From Cruorifilaria tuberocauda (taxonomy: Eukaryota; Nematoda; Chromadorea; Rhabditida; Onchocercidae), in the NCBI GenBank assembly GCA_013365365.1, contig JABVXU010000244.1:1-64000 (forward strand): a stretch of DNA of 64,000 bases. Reading direction: 5' to 3'. Under the pieces are notes generated by a model. The model had not been told where the DNA came from and ran no database searches. It was given only the letters and a program-made list of their open reading frames with translations. Position numbers and translations under genes: made by a program. The stretch's first letter is position 1. The number at the start of each line of letters is the position of its first letter. This document shows positions 26,476-37,509 of the stretch, one piece after another.

Positions 26476-28213
26476 CTACAATCTGTCAGGCAAATTTCCA
26501 CGTATTTGAACAGCTTTGTTCATATTTCCTGCATTATCGATCGGCTCAAAACAAAGGATACCGGTGGCCTGGTTCCATCCATTTGTCCTATCATCCACTG
26601 TTATCATACCTGTCTCACGAAGTAATTTGCTTGCATTTGAACGAACTGTCATCTGTAATTAATACTTCACATATTATAATAAAACAACAAATTAATTCAC
26701 TTGTAAAGATAAAATTCTCAAACTTTTGTTTTTTCTTAATGATGAATAAATTAAATGGATAGAATACATTCATATGAAATTCTTTTCATTGAAACAAAAA
26801 TCAACGGTACATTTTCAATCATTATCTTAACATTTACTCGTACTTACAGGACTGCTTAAGCTATCTTTCGTTGTTACTTGTTGATCAGAGTAAAGTGCGC
26901 GTTTGTCTTCTTCATATTTCTTTCGCCATTCCGTAATCATTTCTTGACTTATAAGCTTCTATAAATATCATTTTATCAAAGATTCCGTCATTTCAGCAAA
27001 TCCCACAAGTCTTTGCTTTCTCCGATGACAAATCACATACCTTATATGCCACAGGTAAGTATTCGAATGCTTTCTTTTTAGCTATTTTCTTTTCAGTACA
27101 TTTCAGGTTGTGTACTATTTGCAATGGCATTTTCGACTTCAATATCTCAGTTACTGCTCTGAAATTCCTTACATTGTTTTCGAACTTTTGAACGATTTCA
27201 GCATTCATGAAAAGATAAATTTGCCGTTTGAGGAAATAAGAAAAAACCTCTCGTATTCGTCGATTGAAAATATTTAGAATTTTTGGATCTAAATACAAAT
27301 TTAAACTCTTTCATCACGAAGTACAGGAAGTTCAAGCTCTATCTCACTCAAACTGCAAATGCTTATGCTCAAAAGTGGCATTTTTAAATTTAGCACTAAC
27401 TTCACCGGTTTTAAATCCTCTTCTTCCTCTTTAATGGTGAATACAGACAGTTTTTTGGCAGCATTTAATAGTGCGCTTTCCTTTTCTGTTCCGGTTTTCA
27501 CTCGATCGACTGCAATATGTATGCAGAAATATTTTGAGAATATTTTCCGGAATTCAAATTTGGTCTGTGACTTTCAATAAAAGGTTATAGTGAAGCATTC
27601 AAATTTTTTATGCACCATTCATTCGATAATTTGATTAATTCTTTCATATTTCAAAATGCAACAAATCAAAATTTTCTCAGATTGATAGAATTTCACCACT
27701 TCATATCATTCTCTAAGTTATGATCTCTTTAATTTCTAAGATTCTTTGCGAATCTACTAATCAGGCATTTTTAAATTAAATGACAGAAATTGAAAATGAT
27801 AAGCCGTAATTCAGCAAAAGTAATCAGTCATAAATGGAATTGAATGCAAATGTCGCAATGACGAACAATCAAATGGTATCAGAAGTGCACGAAATGATAC
27901 TATCATGTCCATAAACTATTATTTTATTGCTCTTTTATCTGTTGACAGAGCTTTCTCAACCTTTTTCCGTCGCCGATACCACCGGTAGTTCGCTATCCTT
28001 TGCAGTAGCGGTAGCAATGTTGGTGCTTTTGGGGTCAAATTTTCGCTCCACATTTATTTGCACCGATGGAGCCTGATATCGAACGGTAGGTGTAGAATTA
28101 TTAGGTACAGGCGCACCTTCGGTAAAGTCGATACAGATAGTCATGTGAGCTGGAGTAGTGCATGATGCCGAGAAATAGTTGCGCACTGCATTCTGCACCA
28201 CATGACGCACCAT
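26476..28213 (-). CDS. unrecognised 316-aa protein, five exons
   Basis: Exons 28213-27961, 27509-27348, 27288-27041, 26958-26848 and 26652-26476 join with matching phases (1, 1, 0, 0) to 316 aa ending DRL-stop. The ATG follows an AG immediately (attgttgcagATG), as at a trans-spliced start. Introns are short (59 to 451 nt). The N-terminal third is Thr/Ser/Pro-rich; the middle has an acidic run (KEEEED) and then a helical-looking stretch (about 135-255) ending in KLISQEMITEWRKKYEED. That segment faintly resembles a TFIIS N-terminal / LEDGF-type helical bundle (a repression-like VTEILKS pattern, then A..L+..W+K). This is pattern impression only, and I would not assign a function. No signal peptide or membrane span. 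The N-terminal exon could instead belong to a separate small gene, since its donor (gttgag) is weak. Confidence 0.6.
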
Positions 28214-31200
28214 CTGCAACAATAAACTTTTCTTAAAACTGTTTTAAATTTCTAAAAATAGAATTTCTGTTATCTTGAAGATTTCCCCTCAGATTTGAAT
28301 TTGATATTATTGCCACTAAAATCTTCAGAGATTTTCGAAAGTAAAATGAAGTGAACTGACTGCATGATCAGAGCAGGCATACTCGGTATCAAACTCCGAA
28401 AGAACTGTATTACTTCCTAGTTTGCTGTCATGCTTATCACTTCCTGCAACTGACGACGACGACGACATCAATATCGACCGTTTCTTGCTTTACTTCAAAT
28501 GATAATGACACCAATTTAAATAATTTTATGTCTTAAAAAAATTCAAATTCCAGACTTTTGAGATTCCAATTAAATATTGAAATTTGATGTTATTGAGTAG
28601 TACAGATAGACTTTTGAATTATCATTTAGCTATGACTATAGAATGGTTGATTGAAGGAACTATTTTCAATCAACCCAAAGAAATTAAACAGTTCTAGGAT
28701 TTTTATTTAAAAAAAATTTAATTTTCGAGTTTGATATTTTCCTCTTGCCTATGTTTAAAATAATAAGCTTAAAATAATTATGACTATTCTTTTCCATAAC
28801 GAAATGATTTTCATTCCTGCACTTATCATTTTAATTTGCATCATGCAAAATTTTCGATTTCAAAATCGCGTTTTCAATATCTATGATAATTTTAACTATT
28901 TCTTGTTCCTCCCCTCTTTTTCACATCCTGAAAATAGTTTCATATCATATGCTTTTACCTATCGACGCTTATAAATTTGCATATGTATTCAAGTAAATTA
29001 ATTGAAACATTGAATTTAGCCAATTAATGGAATTTATACCAAAGGAAATTTCGGTAAAGTTGAATTTTGATTTTTTTAAATTTGAAATTTGGATTTCGTT
29101 TTATCCAATATTAAATCATTTAGGAGATCGATAGATTTAGTCAATACCGTTATTCATTATTCATTCTTCAATAATTTAATCTCAAAGAAATTATGTTGTA
29201 GTGGTACAGGTACTATCATCCTGGCAGATTTACGCATGGATATAAATGTAAAGATTAATTATCAATTATGTTTTAATCTAATTCGGTAAAGTAACTCAAC
29301 TTCTATCACATTGTTTGGATTCTCTTCACAGGTCATTAGTTCCTCTCAATTTATCTCACTTTATACCATATCAGTATAGCACTATTGCGAGTAATTTGAT
29401 AGCAAAACTATCACTACTATCAGAACATATGTTTTAATAAAAAATGTCTTTTTTTGAATGCCGTAATAGAATTCCATTCCGAAAAATTAAGTAATACTTG
29501 AATCACTCATAAACCCAATTCATTGCATGTTTCTTTACTTATCATTCTTAATAATAACTGTTAACAAACTGTCAAAACTTTTCTTTTATAATTGGCGAAG
29601 GATGATCAGCTTGAGATAAAAACAACATTATCATAGCTATCAGCATTCCCGATACTTAGTGCAATCTCGGTGCTCGGTCTAATGAAAAATATTACCATGA
29701 TTTTTTTTCTAATTTACGAGAAATTAAATTAAATAAACAAGCACAATACAACTGGTGAGGAATGCTTAAGTATCTGTTTGCAAAATGAAAAACTTCTATT
29801 AAGTTTCTAAACAACAATTTTCGACAATCACATGTCACTTTTATGTTTTGCTGCAAAACAGACACTTGCAAAATAATATTTCCTGTTTCTTTAAAAAAGA
29901 AAATATGTTGATAGGAGCAGGTGCATTATTATTTTTATTTTGTCGATAATATAAACTCATTTACTATGTGTGACAAAATCCCCCGTCTCCCCATGTTTTC
30001 ACTTTCGCTATTTTCAAACGAACCTATGCTCAACAATTCTTTTTTCACTTCGATATCAAGGAACACTATCGAAAAACTGAGAATTATATTATAAAAATGA
30101 TAAAAATGTAAAGTAAATCTAAAATTTGAGAAGTTAGTTTGTATATTTTTCATCATTTCCCATTCTATCAAGCTTACTTCTATTAAAATTTTCATACTTA
30201 TTTGAAGTAGAATGATAAGAATGAGAAAAAGGAGAATTTCCAAGTATGGTAGAAAGAATGATATTATGCTTCGAGAAATAAAAATAATCCTTTGTATTCG
30301 TGTAATTGTTTTTATCTTAGTTGCCAAATAATAGCTTTTTAATTTGATTTAATCAATTGTGATAGCTAAGTGATGGGATGATATTAATTAAATTGTACAA
30401 ATAATGCATTATTAGTAGAATTGCATAAGTTGTGAAATTTACTGACTGTTTTTGTCAATTTATGTCCTTTTGTATAATTTAACTCAAATTCCAATAAATT
30501 TTTAAAAATCCTAAATTTCATTTTTTTTTCTCTATTAATTTCTTCCCAGAATTTTCAGTTCTTTAAATCATTCCATAAAATTAAATTGATATCCGAAAAT
30601 GAGATTTATTATCCAACCTTTCTCGAGACTTTTAGAAACACTCATTCAGATCTTAATAATTACTTTCTCACCACATATTTAATATTTAAATTAGTTGAGG
30701 AAATATTTTTTGGTGGACATTTTCAAAGTATGCAAATTTCTTCAAGAATTGTAATTTTGATAGAAGTCGATGAAAGTAAAATATTTCAAGCTTAACAATG
30801 ATAAACATCAGAACTACTTGAAGGATTTAAAACTTTCCACGTCATTTTTTTTTCAAGGATATTGAAGGAACTGACCCATCACCCGAAAGTTTAACAAACT
30901 ACGATTGAGAGGAAATCGTTATCTTAATATAAATTACTTCAAACTTTTTCAATTTTTTTTTCTTTGAGCAATAACTAAAAAATCTAATTTATCCTACCAT
31001 AACTTATATTTATCACAACTCTGACTCAAAAGCAATAAAAATGTAACTTCGCTAATAATAAACAATGATAATGAGTCCAGAAGAATGATTTGAATAGCAC
31101 ATTTAACGATTTATAAACTATTTAGTTCTTTATCAGCAAAAGGCACTGCATAAGTTTTCCGTATTACTCTAATCATCTTAGAAAATGGAATTTGACCTGG

Positions 31201-33448
31201 AAGCTAAAATCCAAATCTAAAATTATGAATGATTTTTCCGACTAAAATTTTATTGCAATTGTTGTTTGAATAATTGTGGAAAACTTTGTGAAGGGATTTT
31301 CGCCAAAGTAATTCCATGTAATTGTATTTCTGCTTTATTGTTGAATTTCTGATTAAATCTTATTCTGATAGGATTTGAGCTTGTTTTGGTTATCATTTAT
31401 CATTAAATTTTCGGTGCTTAAAATTCGAATTTATTTTCTCAAAGAATTTCACCTCAAATAAAAAATGCTTGAATTTCTATCGAAAAAAGAGAAATCGAAA
31501 GAGAGAGAGACAGAAAAGAAACGGAAGGAGAGAGAAAAAGAGAGAAAGAAATAACTTTTCCAGAAGATGCACATAGCACGCATACTCAAAGAAGGAATGA
31601 AGAAATACCAGTTTTCCGCGATTCCGATTTTAATTTCAACTTTGATCGTATGTTTGTATGAATGCTGCAGGCATCTTTCTGTTCTAGTGAATTTTGTCAG
31701 TACAAAAGCAACCTCATTAACCAATTTATTATTCTTGAAAGCACATTAGCCAAATTTCCGATTTCCGTTAATTTATTCCGTCCTCATTTTTTAACTAGTA
31801 AAATAAAGTTTCTAACAGCTAATTGATTCTTAGCTTTTATAAACGTTCACAATCAGTTTTGCGCGGATATGATTTGTAAAGTATAAAATACATCATATGC
31901 TGCATAAGTATGAGCTTTAATTATAAATCAGTCAAAGTTATTTCACGTGTATCTGTGTATGTGCGCGACATTTCAGCGGAGAATGTAAACTAACTTTCTA
32001 TACACTGATAACAATTGATCTTATCAGAGAATGCTTTTTACCTGTTTATTGTGGTGCAACGAGAAAATTACTTTTTGTTAGATATACATTGGTGTTAGCA
32101 TAAAATTTAAAAAATGATTCAAAAAGTTCAACAAGTAAATTGTATTTTATTTAGTCCAGAAAATTTAACAGTTAGGGTAAAAGTAACAAACAACAGTTAG
32201 TCTAATAGAACGCATATTAGAGTTGAAAATGTAGCTTTGAAAATCTCTGTAATCAAATACCTTAAGGAAATTTGAGAATGGACCACTAAAAGCTGGCTGT
32301 TTATTCATAATTTATGTTATTTGCTTTAATTAATTAAATTCAAACATTTAGAATTCTTATCAGTACTCGGTGGTCATTATCATCAGAATGAAAAATATTC
32401 TAAATTACGTTTAATAATTGTTTTCTATAAAGTGAATGTATTTTTTTTCAGTTTCTCAAAGTTTCGTTGATTACTTCCACAACTATTTTAATCTCTTTTT
32501 TTGGTTTAGAAGTTGCATAAAGAGTGGCATTTTAGTATTTTAGAAATTTTGAAATGAGAAATAAAAAGCACTGATAATTTGAGTTATTACTAGCAAACTG
32601 AACAAAAATTCTCCTATCGATTTACCATTTCTTATTCCGATAACAATTCTTCTATCATTTAGAAACGTAAGTCTGAACTTCGCAAAATCTGACTAACATG
32701 TATTTATTTTGAATCGGAAATTTCCCGTGTAATTTGAAACAAAAAACGAAGAGTACCTAATGATAACCTTCTTTCTTCTCTCTCTCGCTTCCCTCTAATG
32801 AATAACTTTCTTTATAGGGATGAATTTGTTGGTAACCAAAATTAGAAAAAATATTAAAAAAATTATTTTGATGATAAAAATGTTAGTGCCACCACTGAAG
32901 TCTAGAAATCGTTGAGAAACTATGCCGGATCATTTTTCTCATCAAAAAACACCGTTGATCGCTTATACCCGTTCACTGAACTCTGCTTTGATTTCCTTCC
33001 TCTTTAACAAGTAAATAATTCTAATAGTCTGTTACAGAGAATTAATCTCATTACAGTGCTGCTTTTGCGCCACCAAAATTTTGAAAATTTTTTCAAGAAC
33101 TAACAACTGTTTATTTGTAAATATTTACGTGATATGCATAGAATCGAATGATTACTTGTTCCAATTTTTCCTAATCATATCCCATTTCTAATCTTCTTAT
33201 CACAACTGTATTAGCCATGACAGAAAAGCCTTTTTACTTTATCATATTAACTAACTTTCCACAATTCAGCACGTTCAGAGACTCATATTTATATCGGCTA
33301 TAAACAAGTCTAGCAGAGGACTATGGAAGAGTTCCACAGAATGACAGTTTGAAAGTGTAAAATTTGGGATCCAATGCCAGCGATATCTTTTTCAGGTAGC
33401 TAATTTTATTAGGAGAATTTCATAACACCTCATCGTGTATCTGTGAAA

Positions 33449-33470
33449 GATGTTCCATATGGGGACATTC
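33449..33470. promoter_or_regulatory. SRE-like dyad (imperfect CArG box)
   Basis: gatgttccatatggggacat has the overall look of the vertebrate c-fos serum response element, but the CArG core has two G in the W6 stretch. It lies 1.9 kb upstream of an IER-family start. Suggestive only. Confidence 0.2.
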
Positions 33471-33599
33471 TTTGCAATGAACATCAAAAATCGTAACCAT
33501 CACTCATTTCTCAAACCAACAAAACTACTATGAAGCCAGACTACACTGTGTTCACTTAGACTGATTGTAACAGATAAGCAGACCGTTCTAGATGTCACC

Positions 33600-34930
33600 A
33601 GATTAGCACTGCTAATATTCGAGTACGAGCATGACATGCAGAAGTGTCCGTGGCAAGTCAGTGAGCTTTGACCTTCGAAGCCAATTTAGAGGTAAATGGT
33701 TGCCATGAAATACTAATGAAAGAGTGAAAGATGAAGGGAAGGGAAATCCCCCGTTCCTTCCGGAATTCCTTACTGACCTATCGAAAGCCGGAACTTGAGA
33801 ACCCACCCCCACTTCCTCCTCCTTCCTCCGCAATGATCAAACTGTGAAACATTCGAAATGCACTGGCACGCTGCCAATTGATATCGCTTGCCACGCTCTG
33901 CTTCCTAATGTTTGATCTTTTATGACGTGCTCTCTCTCTTTCCACCCACTTCTCCTCTCTATATCACTCCTCTCTATCTGTCTACTCTCCATCCCATCGA
34001 TGCACTCTTTGCTCGTCAAAGAATGATGAGGCATCTTCCTCCTCTCTGCACTCTTCCAGTTCATCACTCTCTTCCTCTCCCTCATTTCCTACTTCCCTGT
34101 TTCATGCACTTTCGTCTGTTCTGTTTTTCATTTCTCTGCCATCACTACATCTGACTCATTGCCTGAACCTGCTTCCAGGCGTGGGCGTCCCACTTATGTC
34201 GTTATCGGCAGGAAGAGAGAGTCAGAGAAGAGGGGGCAAGGGAAGGGAGGCGAGAGGAAGGGAGTCAGGGAAGTGTGAAGTGTGGGTCATTGTTGCTGCC
34301 GCTATCGCCGTCGTCGTCGCCGTCGCCGTCACGTCGCCGCCCCCCTCCGTCATAGAGCCGTTTGTGATCACTTGTGTTTGCGTTATCATCCTTATTGGCA
34401 GCATTGTTGACCAGGCTGGCAAGTGATGTCATCGCAATCAGCGCGATACGCTGCATGCTCCGTACGTGTGCGTGTCGTTGCATCATCGTGAGGAGAGCTT
34501 CCCCAGCAAGCATGCAGCGCCGCTCTCTGCTCAGCTTTTCCCGAGCGGAGGAATTGCACATCTCGTTTATCACTGAGATCGTTATGTCATAGTGATATGA
34601 TAAGCAATCGTCTAGTGATTATGTATTAGCAACATTGTAAGACATAACGTGAAGCATTCAACTTTTTGTCCTTTCAACTAAAGAGAGAGTTGAGAGCCGA
34701 CAGGAGCGTTTATTCAAGCTTAAATGGAATAGTGATAGCTTATCGGGAAACTCGAAGAGGACCGCTCTCACTGACGATTAGTCGAGAAGTCTCGAATGAG
34801 TGCGGAGACATTGTGTCTCCCACTTCCTATTGTCTGTTTATTTCATTGTTGGCATTCCTCGAACTCGGAATGTTTGTTGAAGCGTGTGAAATGAATGGAT
34901 CGTTTCACAATAGCTCGCTCTTATAAGAAG
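33600..34930. promoter_or_regulatory. GC-richer upstream region of the IER-family gene
   Basis: About 1.3 kb of balanced composition with C/T-rich tracts (33930-34090), a G/A-rich tract (34208-34270) and a cgtcgtcgccgtcgcc triplet run (about 34306-34345). It ends about 440 bp before the IER start. Its composition and position suggest a promoter or enhancer. Confidence 0.4.
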
Positions 34931-35369
34931 TTACGCCCGTCCTCTCCTCTTAGATAAGTTTATGAAATTGAAAAACACTTGCGTAACTCTTTCCACTCGA
35001 AAAGCAATTTGTCAAAAGCATTTCACTACCAACTTAAGGCTGTCAAACATGCTATCAAGTAACAGTGATGCTTGAAAGTGTTTGCCTAATGCAGTTTCAA
35101 ACATCATTAGAAAGAAGTAAAATAATCCTAATATAAGTTTATGCTGAATCGTTCGGTGGTTGTATGCCTAAGATTAAATAGAAATAAAATCTGAATATGA
35201 TAGGTTAGATTCTACTGTAAGATACATGATATTTTATGGTATGCTAATACTTAACGAAGCGGATCTTTGAAGTTAATAACTGCCTTTCAATACATTACTT
35301 TTAGCTTTCGTTTTTAGTAAATGTAATTGTATCGAACAGTTCAAGGCGTCATTTTTAAATATTGCAGAA

Positions 35370-36917
35370 ATGGCTCCAGTTAGTGATGTTGATGAAATCA
35401 TTGAAACCGAAGTATGTAATCGTTTAATTCGTCTTTCATGCGCTAAAATGGTCAGTTCAAAAAGTGAACGAGGTGGTGCGAAATTACATCGAAATTTATT
35501 AATATTACATTTACTGAGAAGAGCTCGTGATGAACAGAAAAGGTTAGTCAGTATTACTTGCTTCTACTTTAATTAATATTCAAACACTTTTTTTTCTTGA
35601 AAGGAAATTTAGTCATTCTCTCAGGTTCCTTACAAAGATTTTAGGTTTCCTATGTTTGCGAATGATTCTGAATGGGTAGAAGAGCCAAGATTAGCAGAGA
35701 ACTCTATGATGATGTTACATTCAAATCCTGTGCCAGCTTATTCTCCGTCTCATTATGTCGAAATGGATGATGAAGAGGATGAAATGGATGATGTTGATTA
35801 TGACGGTACGGATGAAAATGCAACTCATTTATTGGATTTGTCAAAGAAGTAAGTACTTTATTTCTTATCTGTTAGTTCCTTTACATTTGATCATTTATGA
35901 TGGTTCTCATATTGATCGGCTTTACTCAAAACTTTGCGCAAGGAGATGTGTTTGATTTTTAACATGTTTGATGAATCTGCTATATCTAATGTTTTAAGAC
36001 TTTGAAATATTTATATTGAAAGAAAAAAAATTGAAAATATTTTTGTTATGTGTTTATTTCTAACGTCGATGGAAAATAAGTTTTTGTGATAGCCATGTTA
36101 GTCTTTTTGGAATGTTTGTGATTCTGTTTGATATTTACTTAATCCTCTCCTGAAAATAAAAACCACTGAGTAATGCCATATACTTTTTATGATCCTACTT
36201 TTATTTCTTGGATAAGTCTTTCAAAGCGTTGTAAAATTTCGTTTCAGTCATGAACCAATACATTTGGGTAGCAGTTGTGATAGTTTGGTAAAGCAGGAGC
36301 AATTTGAATTTGGGTATCCGACGCTTCGTCTTACACCACTGCAATACACATTTTCTAGTCCGGAAATATACGATATGGATGAAACAGCAACGCAACAACA
36401 CATATATAGCGATCCCTCGTCTCTTCCTGATTTATATTTCTCGGAAGAGATAATTTCATCGCGGTCGGTTAGTCAGCATGCGAAGGAAGAAGAGGAAGAA
36501 TTTGAAACAGATAAATCAAAACGAGAATCTGGTTTTGATTGCGATTGCTTAACAGTTTCTGATGACACAGTTGTTCCTCCAGTTTCATGTGTATCAGATG
36601 ATGAAGTTTGTTCATGTACCAATGACACTGAGGAAAACAGAAATTCTGGAAACGGATCGCTGTCTCCGTCGACTCCTCTACACCATCGAAAACGTAAAAC
36701 GTCTGCACTTCGTCTACCATCTTCATGCGATGTAAAAAAGTATTGTGTCGAAGAACGTCAGTTGACGGGCCTAATTTCGGTGTTCAACTCAGGCCTCAGC
36801 GTAGTCGCTGATCAATTTCTCGCGCGACCGACTGCTTCCAGCGTTTCTTCGCTTCAACAGACTCCGAAGCAGATTAATTCATTTATACATATTACCTGTA
36901 ATCCATTGATCTGTTAG
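35370..36917 (+). CDS. immediate early response (IER) family protein, 348 aa
   Basis: Exons 35370-35542, 35645-35848 and 36248-36917 join in phases 2 and 2. The N-terminus (residues about 8-56) fits the IER domain: a helix with RLIRLSCAKMVSSKSERGG, then LHRNLLILHLLRRARDE, as in IER2/IER5 (...RGG.+LH+.L....+...AR). A second conserved block near the C-terminus, LISVFNSGLS, corresponds to the LISIFGSGFS motif I recall from IER5. Between them is an acidic (DDEEDEMDD), Ser-rich, probably disordered region with a basic HHRKRK patch (possible nuclear signal). IER proteins act as stimulus-induced nuclear regulators, with PP2A-linked roles in vertebrates. The ATG is 2 nt after attgcag, a likely trans-splice acceptor. 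The C-terminus (after about residue 300) does not match the family's usual end, so a final exon might be missed. Confidence 0.75.
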
Positions 36918-37112
36918 TTGCATTTTGACTTAACTGTTTTTTTTTGTTTAAACTTTAAAATTGTTGTCTTCTCAAGCCATGATTTATTTAATTTTTTGCA
37001 CAAAGCCAAATCTTCGTTTGAAATAATCTTACAAAAAATAACAAGATTGGTACTAAATTCTTAGACGGTGCAAAATACATATTATTGGATAACAAGTCTG
37101 TTCGTCAAAATA
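36918..37112. other. convergent 3' ends
   Basis: A short gap between the IER-family stop (+) and the stop of the antisense gene at 37113. It contains an antisense AATAAA (taaataaatc region, about 36980-36990) that could serve the antisense gene. Confidence 0.4.
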
Positions 37113-37509
37113 TTATGAAGTATCACCTGCAGAACTTTCGAAAATGTTGTAATGCAGTGGTGCTAAATTTCCTGTCTTTTTGTCAAAAATGTTGAGAAAA
37201 TAGGCCATGGCTTTGAATCCCATACTGTTATTCTGGATATCATCGTATTGAGTAAACTGCCATGTTAATTTGTTTCTCATCTGCTCCACCATAGTCTTTT
37301 TATGGTTGGCAAAACATATTATGGATACACATTTAGTGCCCATTGTTTGAAATTCTCTGCAAAAAACCTCCTGAAAAAAAGCAAATTCATTTGATGTTGA
37401 TTTTTTTGAAATCCCGTTTTATAATAACATCGGTCACGAACTCGATGAAATTCTTTTTCATTAAGTCAAAAGATAAAAGCAAATGTTTTTGAGTAAAATG
37501 CAATTCATT
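37113..37509 (-). CDS. 3' part of an unrecognised gene (two exons)
   Basis: Exon 37509-37429 (27 codons, after acceptor aattttcag) and exon 37370-37113 (86 codons with stop, after ttttttcag) join in phase 0 across a 58-nt intron. The sequence has a real-protein texture: mixed composition, W, C, H, and compact motifs such as NHKKTMVEQMRNKLTWQF and DIQNNSMGFKAMAYFLNIF. An alternative start is the ATG at 37343, 13 nt after a second acceptor-like ttttttgcag, which would give a 76-aa single-exon protein. I do not recognise the family. No signal peptide or clear membrane helix. Upstream exons, if any, were not found in the AT-rich sequence to 40.9 kb, so the gene is probably incomplete here. It converges on the IER-family gene. 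Confidence 0.5.

Larger units (their letters stand above)
28214..35369. other. large intergenic region upstream of the IER-family gene
   Basis: 28.2-33.3 kb is AT-rich with no supported exon; the 130-codon antisense frame at 29935-30327 is judged chance. From about 33.4 kb the base composition becomes more balanced and frames open on both strands (for example 33612-34085, 34181-34592, 34666-34926) without homology. This looks like regulatory sequence rather than genes. A purine-rich tract lies at about 31490-31555. Confidence 0.5.

Noticed and set aside
29935..30327. 130-codon minus-strand ORF
   Set aside because: Starts at TTG, is dominated by I/L/F/S as expected of AT-rich chance frames, has no domain, no splice signals and no neighbours that explain it.
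34181..34426. + strand ORF with a hydrophobic stretch (possible membrane protein)
   Set aside because: The hydrophobic run comes from a gtcgtcgccgtc triplet tract, and the opposite strand is open too. Better explained as GC-rich upstream sequence.
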